In this document: in pieces, positions 23,749-35,129 of the stretch
Layout of the letters: each line of letters opens with the position of its first letter
Numbering within the stretch: position 1 is the first letter of the stretch
Source of the DNA: Temnopleurus reevesii
Lineage: Eukaryota > Echinodermata > Echinoidea > Temnopleuroida > Temnopleuridae
Assembly: GCA_036244855.1 (NCBI GenBank)
Contig: BQKZ01000069.1
Span: 60,791-124,790, forward strand
Direction: 5' to 3'
DNA length: 64,000 bases
Notes under the pieces: model-generated
What the model was told of the DNA's origin: nothing
What the model saw: the letters and a program-made list of their open reading frames with translations, nothing else
The model's database searches: none
Translations under genes and position numbers: made by a program

Positions 23749-25494
23749 GTGCAGTGGAGAAATGAAGATAACAAAGAGAAGAAAGAACTGGCATTATAAA
23801 TGGAAATATACATTGTCTGAGACCATATAAACACCAAATGAACTGAACGAATGGATCATATTATTTTGGTTTCTATATGAAGCAGGTACATGTAAATACA
23901 CCTGCTTTAGATTTCTCGAAGCATCTGCAACTCCTGAGAAATCGCAAGACTGCAGGCTTTTATTTGTCAATGCTTAATTTCCTGTAATATGCTTGATTAA
24001 TCACAAATGTATATCATTCCCTTTTGAAAACTGCAATTCCAGAACAAGACTAGAATATCTATCAAATGAACTATTTTGTCCCGCAGACATAATAATACTC
24101 ATCAGAATAACATCCCTTTTACATCAATGGAAATCCTTGTATTTTTACTTTATAGATCTCAATGTACTCAGAAAATAAACGATAACCACCAGGAAATATG
24201 AAACATTGCCAAATCTCACAACAACTAGACAAATCTTGAAAAATTGCAAGAACTTAAAAATATCAAGAATATAGAGAAAGGGAGACAATGAATGATGTTA
24301 TATGATGAAACGAAGCAAGAATAATAAGAAAATATAGCGTCTGAGGGAGAGAGGTATGAATGACAGGCCCTCGTCATCTAGTACCAGGAAGAGAGTTAAC
24401 GACAGGAACCCATAACAGCTGAAAACTCTTCCTCTAGTCCATACAGGACAATGACTTGGGAATTACTGCTCTGTCATGCAATGTCCTTTTATGAAAGAGA
24501 CGAGATATGGGACACTTGGGGCTTGTTTCTTGAGATGTGGAGGTAACAGAGGGGTGAGGAGGGGGACATCATTTTATTTGGGGATTCTATCTCTAGTACT
24601 GAGCTTACTGCCTTGTGCTGCAAGATATCACATTTTCTGTTATTTGATTATTGTCATCTTCAATATTGCTGATATGGTGATATACATGTATCTTATCATC
24701 ATTATCAAAGTACATTGTGCTTCATGTATGACTTTTTAAAATAATTTATTGTATTTATCATTTCTGAAACAATCTAAAAGGAAACATCAACCTAAAACAG
24801 TAATCTAAAATAAAAGGAAATATCGACAATGTTTTTTGTTCAATTTTGTAGATGGCAAGAAATTGAATAATGACAAAAAAGTGATAACACATATTTCATT
24901 ATAATTTCAATAACCGATAGCCATGATACTGTCTCTTTTTAAAAATCCCTTTCTGGCTTGCTTTGTGTTCAGTTTCCTAAACTGGGCCAAAGTTTATAAA
25001 TTTCTTCTCCTTTCATTTATCTTCAACCTGTCATCATCCAGAAATACTGAATCATTCAATAGACGCTATGTTCAGAGTGTCATATTATGGCACCATGTTT
25101 AATATCATGAAGAAAAACATCTTTTGAGGTGACTTTCTATTGGCAGATATCCATTTCAGGCAATTTTACATTTTTCCTAATATCCAAATAATTGCAAGAG
25201 CACATATCCATTACACCACAGCTTTATTCCTCCTGCACCCAAATAGCTGAAACTGTATCCAACACTGGTGTTCTTTCCTGCCACATCTTTCTCTCCATCC
25301 CCTGCGCTTTTGATTGGGTAACAAAGAAATCCCCTCCCACCACGGAAATGAGTTGAACTCTATTTGAGGGAAACCACAGTGACATCCAAGCCAAAGCTAA
25401 TAAAGTAAGTTCCCCCATCATTTCCCTATCATACCCTTTATATTCTCCTCATCTATACCTGTCCCTCAATGTTTTCCATTTGCAATCGGATCCC

Positions 25495-25800
25495 ATTTTT
25501 TTCCGCCACACACTCGGCCGGTATGATATGCTTTATTGCATACACGAGAGGGTCTGAATTAGCCACACGCTGGAGAAGAATGGGCGATCGGTTCCCCCGT
25601 CTTGCTGCTCCGTTTCAAATCTAAATGTCAAGACACAAGCTGTGTATATAAAGAGGGGTTTAGGAGTTTCAGATAGCACGGGACGGAGCCTATTTAAATC
25701 CAGATTGTGGTTTATTTTAGATTTTGAAGAGGAGACTTGTGATCCTCCTGCAAACAGCCAAATTACTGGGCGGAGAATAAGCGACTCTTGAAGCACGAAT
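25495..25800. promoter_or_regulatory. Candidate intronic regulatory element
   Basis: A non-repetitive island with CpGs (GGCCGG, GGCGATCGG, GGGCGGAG) and AT-words typical of factor sites: TTTATTGCATA near 25532, CTATTTAAATCC near 25690 and TGTGGTTTATTT near 25707. A minus-strand frame at 25533-25796 matches no family I know. The regulatory role is inferred. Confidence 0.25.
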
Positions 25801-25804
25801 TGTT

Positions 25805-27885
25805 AGCTCATTTTATACACACAGTTTGCTCAATATAATATGACATTTTGTGAAGAGGCATGCTAAAAGCAGCGTATATCTTGAACCCTCAGGTTTACAT
25901 TACCAATATATCATATCTTTGATGGATGAACTTATTGAAATCAAGTGACAGTTCTAAATGGAAAAGAAAACTTGTTTCAATTGTAAACTCACTGTACACC
26001 TGAAATTTTGTGACTTTCCATCACCACAATACTCCATTCCTTGATTAATTTTCTACAGTGCATATAGTTAATCAAAAAGAAATATGTAAAGAAACATCCT
26101 CTTTGCAATTTATACCTTCATAAATATTTGCTACTTGATATTATTGAAGGCTGAATTCTTTTTAAAAATTCACAGGATCCAATATGAAAGCAGCAATTTC
26201 TTTTAACCGAACATCTCACACTCTTTTCTCTAAATAGCTACCCTGGTAATTACTGCAGAATAAAGAAATACCATGCTGGATATCTTCATTCATACATGAC
26301 CTAAATCTGGACTGACTTTTATTAGATTGGGAGGAAAACAAGCTGCCAAGATGTGAAGCCATCAATTAAGTCTGTTATATTACTGTCATTTAGAGCTCCC
26401 ATTTAGACTGCTTTCTTGCTAAGAAGGCTGTATCAATGCTGACACACGGGTCATTAGGAGGTATCAAGAAATTGTAAACCGAGCGCATGCTGGGTGGCAT
26501 CTTCAATTCTCTTATTCAAGTGTACTCGGATAAGATCATAACCTTGAAGAATACAGAAAGAACAGGTAAAATCAGGACTAAATTTCAAGAAAAGAATGAT
26601 GATTTGAATAGTTATAATATATATCTAAAAAGGGAAATAAAAAAGATGGATGGTAAGGGGAGGGGGGGGGGGGTGAGGGGCTAGAGGGAGAAAAAAATAA
26701 AGAGAGATACCTGTACCAAATGCGATATATGTAGTGATTAAGATAAATCCACTGATTTATTGATGATGATTATAGAATTCAAAGAAATGGAATGCAGGGG
26801 AAAGGAGTGTATTATGAGAAAAGGAACAGTGTTTCCATATCTACTACAGATGGTGTAATTTAAAAACAAAGATAACTCTGTCCAAAGGTTATTGATGACT
26901 GGACTGAACAATTAGTAGAGTTGAATATACACACCAGAATGGATGTACTGAAGAGCCACCTGACTCAACTTTGAAGTGAAAGCAGGAAGAGAAGTAGTTT
27001 CCTAATAGCTAATAGTAATACACATGATAAGATTTATTCCCCAAAACAAAACAAATGAGTAACAGCAAAGATAGCTATACTTCACATATGAATGAAATGC
27101 ATAAAATTTAGGTCAAGGTCAGAATAAGTTGATCTATTTCATGAAGTTGATTAAAAACACATTAAGAAATAAAACTGAATATCTTCACGTCTTCTGAAGA
27201 TGTGAACATAGCATTAATTGCTTAATACCTGGTTTGCCCCAAAACGCCATAAATTTTGTCCAGTCAACCATACCTATAGATCTAAAATATTAATACACAC
27301 CCACTTCAAAGTAGAAAACTTTTCAAAATACTAGTTTATTTATACTGCCTACTGCTGAATTGGATCTATAAGAGAGTTTGAAAGGTATGTGACAACAGAG
27401 TCCATCCTAATTGTTATTATAAACCCCTGAGCAGCATTCAATCAATGACTAATCATAGCAAGAAAAGTGGGGATGATTTCTTCCATTAACGAAAACCACA
27501 AGAAAAAGGAAAAAATGAATATATTCAGATAATTGCTCAAGGCATGCTTCAAAGTGTTGATGTGAAAGCGCATGGAAAAAAAACCAGGTAAATCATCTCC
27601 AACAAGGAACATCATATGACAGTCTATTTTCGTTGCTCAGAACAGGGGATCTTAGTAGATGAATATGAAATGAAAATATGGACAGAATGAGAATATGCAT
27701 GCATGAATTTCAGTACATTTAACACACAAACACACAGTTTGATGGAAGCCGAGGTGGTAGATCTCTGTTTAATTTTGCATTCAAAGTACCCGAGGGGCTA
27801 TCTGAGCTTTCTTTGGAACTATACTTACAACTAATTTGATGACAGTTTGCATGTGATTATAGCTCATGAAGAAGACACTGGATAT
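25805..27885. other. AT-rich intronic DNA with a poly-G run
   Basis: Poly-G (12 bases) at 26662-26673; nothing else was recognised. Confidence 0.4.
26662..26673. repeat. Poly-G run (12 bases)
   Basis: Twelve consecutive G after AAGGGGA. Confidence 0.9.
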
Positions 27886-27894
27886 GCTCAATGA

Positions 27895-28080
27895 ATAATT
27901 TGTTTCTCACGACGGCGACAGAGGTAACGTCAGATGGGACACAGAGGCACTGCGGTCAGAGCGGTTGTACCTCGTCACCGTGGCGACACGGTGCCTCGCC
28001 TTTCAACTTCATCAAATTTGGAGGATGTTTTGGGGGGATGGATAGAGGAAAGACGAGTGAGAGGATAAGAGGGTCACTGC
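27895..28080. other. CpG-containing patch with a perfect palindromic hairpin
   Basis: CACCGTG-GCGA-CACGGTG at 27976-27993 is an exact 7-bp inverted repeat. TAACGTCAGATG and CGGTCAG words lie just upstream. A 66-codon plus-strand frame is anonymous. This is a possible regulatory island. Confidence 0.3.
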
Positions 28081-28546
28081 AATCATCATAACATCTCACA
28101 ATGTCATGGGAACACATCTAGAATACTCTGGTATAGGAGTAAAGAAAGCCTAAAATATACTGAAAAATAATCCAATTTGAGAATGCAAAGTAAACAAATG
28201 AAGGTAGATTTTACCAAATATCAAGCAAGTGTAGGACAGCACAGTGAATACTAGAAAAAAGACCTTTTATCTTGATGCCATATCAACTCAACATAAAGCA
28301 AACTGAAAAATATGCATGGAGTTCATGTTTGCACGTGGAAGACTAGACCAAGTGGTGTGAAGGGCCATGAGGAGGGCACGATGAGTATGGTGAGAAATGA
28401 AGATTATCTAGCATGTGAGAATGGAACGGTTGTCAGAAACATCATTAATAATGAGAGATAATCATTTCATGTTTTGAGACAGTGATCAATCAACCAAGTT
28501 AGCGTAATGAAGCTTCATGTCACTTCAGTTTGATGTTTGAAGACAA

Positions 28547-28610
28547 GTTGGTAAATCTTAATGGTAAAGATTAATGCAGTTGGTAAATCTTAATGGTAAA
28601 GATTAATGCA
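28547..28610. repeat. Perfect 32-bp tandem repeat, two copies
   Basis: The unit GTTGGTAAATCTTAATGG plus TAAAGATTAATGCA occurs twice without a mismatch. Each unit contains an AATCTT...AAGATT inverted pair. Confidence 0.95.
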
Positions 28611-28969
28611 GCAAACTTTGCAATGCTATTTCATTGTTTTGCACATTCTGGCCATGGATTAAGTTCACATGGGCAAAAACAATTTACATCAAAACAGTAG
28701 ATTAAAAAAGAACAAAATTCATGGATGAATCTCAGCAATTTTTAAAAAGTTTCATTGGAAAAGCTTGGAAAGGCAGCCTATCAATGGTCTTAAACTTTTT
28801 TCATTATTTGTTATCTAAAATTTATTCAAGGTGAGTGGGGTATACGTGTATCATATTCCTAATACTAAATACACGACACCATTAATAGGTACTTATGGTT
28901 GCACCTTAACTGTTAAAGTAACCTCATAATGGTCTTAATTATACACAGGCACCAAAGCCTGCCCTCACG

Positions 28970-29180
28970 AGATAGCAATTGAAGCTAATGGTAATGGTCA
29001 GTCATAGAACGTGATGATTTGGTCGTAAAGAGTAAGATGGCTTGACCATGAAGCACGAGGGGTGATGCGTTTGGCCTCAGGACACGTGTCGTGACGTCCA
29101 TTGCTCTCCCCTTTTCATGCTACCGATGGTCAGAAGCGTAAATGGATAGATTTGACCGCTACTGAACCGGTTAGAATCAC
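28970..29180. promoter_or_regulatory. Candidate regulatory element with CACGTG, TGACGT and AACCGGTT
   Basis: ACACGTGT (29082-29089), TGACGT (29092-29097) and AACCGGTT (29165-29172, the Grainyhead consensus) lie within 100 bp in a CpG-containing island. Function is inferred. Confidence 0.3.
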
Positions 29181-29689
29181 TCCATGATTGGATAGAGTGG
29201 AACGTGATACAGGATTTACATTGTATACTGTAAAATTAGCTTGAATTTGACTCTGGGAGAATGTTTTTGTGTTTAGTTTTTCCCACTCTTTTTTTTCATC
29301 AAAATATCATTACAAACCGAATGAATGAGAATTATTTGCATCCTCATTTACATTAAGAATGGCTCGCGCATCCCACATGGCCTCATACTTGGAAAGCATC
29401 GTCGCCATGTAGTAGTGTTTAGACGTGGTAAAGGCATGCCTCGGTGGTTCCTGCCTCTGGCGAGTAAGACAGTCGAGGCGATGATAAATGGACAGCTATG
29501 AATGAAAGTAAATGTTCTACTACTCACAACCAGGTGTAGCTTTGTGACATCATGCTGAGTCAATATTGAAAGTTAAATGTACTATTATTTACAGTGTTTC
29601 TTACGAGAGACAACGTGCCATAAGTAACATGAAATGGGAGAATTAGACGACAAGAAAAAAAGCATCAAACAGGGCAACAAGATATAGTG

Positions 29690-30010
29690 ATGGGATGCTG
29701 AAGAAATGACATTGAGGTAAAAAATATAAGTAAACATCTAAAGATGGAGAGGAGGAAAAGAAGCAGGGTGAGGAGTAGTAATAGGAGCACAAAAAGGAGC
29801 TTCATGTCTGAGACGAAAATGGAGTCGGAAAATTTTAGAATATAGAACTCAGTAAAAAAAAAAATTTTTGAAGTGAGGAAAGTACAGAAATGAATTGAAG
29901 AGTAAGAGGAAGTCCAGGATAAAGCATGCTTGGATTAAGGGTGCTATACGAAGGGAAAGGAGGGAAATAGGCAAATGGGGAAGAAGACGAGGATGAAGAA
30001 CATGAAGACA
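29690..30010. repeat. Purine-rich (plus strand) block
   Basis: GGAGGAAAAG, GAAGAAGACGAGG and similar words. The minus-strand frames here are serine, proline and phenylalanine-rich artefacts. Confidence 0.65.
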
Positions 30011-30959
30011 GAAGAGTGATGCAATGTTCATCACTTTTGAATGAATCACCTCTAAAATTGATTTCGCGCAAAATGGATTTCATGGTGAGTGATGAAACCG
30101 TACCTGCCGACATTGCATTCTGCAATTTCCCCCCAGAATTCAACAGGTACTTTTCCCCTTCTCCTTCATCTCAACAGTTGTTACCAACGATGACTAAGAC
30201 TGAGCACTCCTAAAAATCATTGCTCATAAAAAAAAAGCTGTAGAAAGAGCTTTTAGAGTCAGATGCATGAATAAATGATGAGTATTTCAACGGCAAAAAG
30301 AATACCAGATAGTGGGGATAATGGTTCAGGAAGAGGTTACTGTGCATTAGACACAAATTAATATTTCATATGAGCTGAAAGCCATAGGTAAGGATTATCC
30401 CTGTACAAAATGACATGGGAAGTATTCTTTTAATTTAAATGTGGTGAAATCTGTATCACAGCATTTTGTCACACAATGATAAGTAGGCTGCATATTTCTC
30501 TGTGATGGAATTCGTTGCACCTATTTTGTGGATTTTTTTCTTATTGTTTTACACCTTCAGGTCCATCTGATTCAAGATACAATACTGAGAATTCATAATG
30601 ATATTTTCTTCAGTGAACATTGGTCATTTCAAAGTGAAGAATGGTCTTATTAAGCTGGCTTGATATAATTATGATGAGATAAATGCTAACAATCAGACGA
30701 AGAACACAAATTAAAGCTCATTTACGCAAAGGAATTTGGGGAAAAACTTTAATATGATGGACATATCTCAACATGTTTTAAGTCTCATAAGCAATACTAC
30801 ACCAAAGTTTATAGAATCTTGCTATTGCCAAGAAATCAAGATCAAGAAACTCGGCCCTCTAAATGACGACGTCCTCAATTCTAGGAGAGGAATGTCTGGC
30901 AAAGTATTCTGCTTGCAAGGGGAAATGATATCCAATTATATTCCCCATGCTCATGAATG

Positions 30960-31235
30960 ATCCATCCAATATAGCAAGAAATGGTTCGAAGGCTGCTATT
31001 AATGCAAGCAATCTCACTACAGTCCCACAGAATCACTTTCACGTATGGCAGAGGAAATACCACATGCCATGCCAGTATGATGCTGAGCAGAATCGTTTCT
31101 CTACTAACCTCCACTGTCAATGTTAATTTGATGATGGGGTGCATCGCGGTGCTTCGTAAATGTAATATCAGCTACCTTAGGAAAATAAAATCACTTCATG
31201 AAGACATAATCAATCCCATATTTTGGAGTCATTAA
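30960..31235. other. GC-richer non-repetitive patch
   Basis: A modest rise in GC with words such as CATCGCGGTGC near 31142. Frames on both strands are open for about 85 codons but are anonymous. It is a possible conserved element. Confidence 0.2.
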
Positions 31236-32039
31236 TCAGCTTCCAACATCGTTTAATGATATATTAATGGTTGATGCTTGATTTGAATGTTCCACCAGAT
31301 AATTTGATTTCCTTAAATGAGCTGGCAGGGAGCCTATCACAAGACTCCAGTACGGATGTAGCAGAAATATCTGGGAAGATTATTTATTTCAAAAGGAAAC
31401 ACATCTAAGCTTGAGATGTCAATCTGTAAAACACCATATTCTGCAATGCATTCCATATGGGATAGATAATATTGACTTACTTGCAAAGTGAAATAGGGGA
31501 GATCTAAGTAATGATGAGGTTGACACAAACCACAAGCTTCTAAATAACTACAAGGAATTTATGCAATATACAAAAATCTGCTCCAGCCTACATAAACAAC
31601 AACAAACAAACAAAAACACAGCAGGCGTCATTTATATTTGAGCATGAATAATCATATGTTTTTGTGTCATGAGTTTTGGAATTTAGTGGTCAAAATTTCT
31701 GAAATTTAAGTGCACTAAAATGGCTCTTACAACATATGTTTGAAGATCACAAAAGATCAATTTTTTCCAATAACTGCTACTAGTTAAAATACAATGTGTA
31801 AGAGTTTAATTTCTAAAAATTCCTGATTCTACAATTTTCAAGGGGTAAACCTTTCTCTCAGGAATATATATATATTGACAATTATTTTGGTAGAAGTTAG
31901 GAATTGAAGTTAAGTCTATAAGCATAGTTTCCTTAATAGCTAGATACATAAAGTCTTTTTAAAGACCATTTATTTTCCGCTTTATGGAAATAAATAAGAG
32001 TAATGATTTGAGCAGGTTAATAAGGGGCACATTCCTCGT

Positions 32040-32290
32040 CAGAGTAAAGACCATAACACACATCAGTTGAGGTCTGATGACAGGCTCAGTCCCATGTAGG
32101 TTATTTGATGTTTGTGATCTGTTAAGGTCATCATCATTATCGCCACCTGTCTCATGCCTTCTGCAGTCAATACATCAAAATACCCCAGACACATATCCCT
32201 TTGTCTTCTGCTAACATCCGTCCTGTTAATTAACAGCATCATTGAATGCGCTCCAATCTGTAGTCCCAACTGACAACCAATATGTTGGCC
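32040..32290. promoter_or_regulatory. Candidate regulatory element around a 14-bp palindrome
   Basis: CTGTTAATTAACAG at 32223-32236 is a perfect palindrome holding a homeodomain-type core. CACCTGTC and CTGATGACAGG (Meis-like) words lie upstream. The role is inferred. Confidence 0.25.
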
Positions 32291-32299
32291 TATCTTACT

Positions 32300-34630
32300 G
32301 TTAATATGTTACATGGGTGCATACCTTACATAGAAATTCAGTTATAATAGAACATCTTGTCATGTCATTTCATTGTACACGAAAATATTGATCCATGGAT
32401 ATTACTTGTAATACAGCATCTTTGTAATGACTTCTTTTACCAACTTCTTTTACTGAATTCAGTTGAATCATTCTTGTTAGAGATTGTTACTTCAAAGCTA
32501 CACCGATTCAAGGGATTACACACTGTGAGTGAACAATTAACTTATGAGGAACAAATAACCTTCTTTCAAGGCTTATTAGATTCCTGTGACAAAAATAGAA
32601 ACAAATCGCTAGTTTAAAATTTTGCACAAGCCAAAAACCATGCCTTCAAAATGTCCATTAACGGATTGAGCTACTAATTCACAGCAGAAGATTTCATCTC
32701 ATTGTTAGAAGTGTTTGCCGTCCAATTCTCTTTGTTTTCAAACAGATCTGCACGACTGACCGCTCCTCTCACGATAGGTGTATTATATTCACTGACATAT
32801 GGGCATCCCTCAACTTGAAGCATACAGTGATGATTGATGATGATACTGCATCAAATTAACACTAAGTGCAAATAAGCTGTGTCTCACTCTCTCCTTTGGG
32901 ACACAGGTCAGGCTCGGATACTAAACATAATATGTTTTGTATGGGACTGATTGACAAATTGCCCTCCCCAAATAATTTTTGTATTCAGGTAAGAGGAGTA
33001 TAATACCAATAAAATACAAAGTCAAATCATATCTAAACAACTTTCTAGCATCTTGGGAATTAAAGCTTCACTCACAATTTTTTGTTTTACGTAACACAAG
33101 CCTATTAAGATTTCTTCAATCACTTTAAAGACTTCTTATCCTATCAGAAGCAGAAAAAAATCCTTCCTTGATTCAATGGCAAACAATCTCTCGAGATAAA
33201 ACATATTGAAAATCTTTTTAAAAAAGTAAAACCTTAGCATGAAAATTTGCTCAAAATATCATGAGAATAATGAGATAGCAACATGATCATTTGTTACGTC
33301 TAAAACACTGTGGTCAACTGTAAAGCACGGTAAATCGTAAAGTGGATAGGTTCGCAAACCAATATCATATGAGAGAGATAGACCTAAGGAGCTGCGAATG
33401 GATGCGGTCGCTAAGGATGTAGCTGTTTTGATTTAAAAAGCCCTCAAGATGACGGAGAGCAATTTCCTCCTTACCTGGCTCTTAACAAACACTAACCTCA
33501 CAATTCATTCTTAATATTGGTTCCCTGCTCAAATGCAAGCAAAATGTATTCAAACATATAAATTGCATTTTAGGATTTTCAAAATATCCAGAATCATATC
33601 GAGAATTCATTGTTCCATTGGCTGAAAGGTACAACAGCAAGATTTATATACTTATTATGTATGCCTCTTTCCAAAAAAATCACAAAATGTTAAAATGATT
33701 TCCCCCAAATTAGCAGCTTTCTACTGATGAGCAAGATATATCCTTTAAATAAAAGATGCAACAGCTCAAAAGCAACGTTAAGGGATTTCATATTGACCTG
33801 GTTTTACCACATTTGAATTTACTGCATAAAAAGGAAATCATTTACTTGAATGATCCTGGCAACAATTAATGAAAACCAGTTTTTCCTTACCCATCTACTG
33901 CTTTGAAAACTTTCTATCCAAAGATGATCTTCTAAATCATTAGATAAAGCCAAAACAAAATCAATATATACCCCATTCATTGTTTCTCTTGGACATCTTC
34001 CAAAGAACAAACATCACAATATGCATGAACCCCCGAGAGAAGCCCTTCACATTCTACATAGATATCCAGACCACTTCAGAACAGCGACTACTTCCCTTCT
34101 TAACTTGACCTTCTGCAGATTATCTTTATGAAGGAAAGAGGACAAAGACAAATTCATCCAGCCGACAATGCACTCAAAGCCGTCAGCTTTCCGCTTCCCT
34201 CTTATTCTACTTATCCATTTCCTCATTCACATAATCCTCAAACCCTTTCCTCGACCATCATTTCCTGATCCATATTCTGCAAATCTCACTCAAGCAGGTC
34301 CTCTTTTTATTTTTTTTATTTTTTAGTCCATTTTTTTCTCGCTGGGATGCATTTTTACATATTTAATAGATGAAACAGGCAAACACCTTCCCTTCAATTT
34401 AACCCAGAAACCAAGATGAATATTGCATTACATCTGAAGCCCCTCTTCATACGCACTCATCAATCAACATCGCATCAAGAATTCTATTCTTTACATCCCT
34501 ATATAACATTAGGAAATTTCTGCACCTTTTTAGAAGGCCTTTTCCTTGAATGCTTCATAAATAACATTTTAAAGTAAATTAATTGAGTGTTGACATGGCA
34601 CAATTCCACACAATGTTCCTTGTTAAATTT
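32300..34630. other. AT-rich intronic DNA without recognised features
   Basis: No exon, RNA gene or repeat was recognised. It becomes T/C-rich from about 34180. Confidence 0.4.
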
Positions 34631-34639
34631 CTTCATTGA

Positions 34640-35120
34640 CCCTTAAAAGCACAAATTACAATCTCATCATCCTCTCTTCTATTATATCTATCTTTCCCCT
34701 CCAATCCCTAGGGGTGGGAAGGTTATTCAAAAGCTCAGGCATGCTCTTTCTCTCTCCATCTCTCCAACTATCTATCCATTTCTGTCTCTTCCATAATTCA
34801 TTTAAAAGAACTTTATTCAGGCTTCATTTTTCAATTTGAGTCTCCTCTCCATTTGATTTTATACCCTTACTCGATAATTCCATTTATCCCTGCCTTCTTA
34901 TTGACATTGAATGGACCAGACCCTCCTAATTTCCTCCCCTCCCTGCCTTTCTTTCATGGCTAACCGTTCTCCATCTACTGAAATATATTAACAGTGAATT
35001 GATCTACAGCCTCCTTTTCATTGAGTAACTCTTCCTCCTTCTCTCTCATCTCTTCTTTGCGCCCCCTCTCCCTCTCTCCATCTCTCTTCAAGGGACCATC
35101 TTCTCCATCGTTACCTCTTA
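34640..35120. repeat. Pyrimidine-rich (plus strand) block
   Basis: CTCTCC, TCTATC and CCCTCTC words dominate, strongest near 34740-34790 and 35020-35110. Confidence 0.7.
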
Positions 35121-35129
35121 CCATCCCCC

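Larger units (their letters stand above)
20270..25490. other. AT-rich intronic DNA with two simple repeats
   Basis: It contains the poly-C at 22937, the (GA)n at 23713, and a small patch at 22020-22145 with three Runx-like words. No exon or RNA gene was recognised. Open frames of 60-111 codons are scattered and anonymous. Confidence 0.4.
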
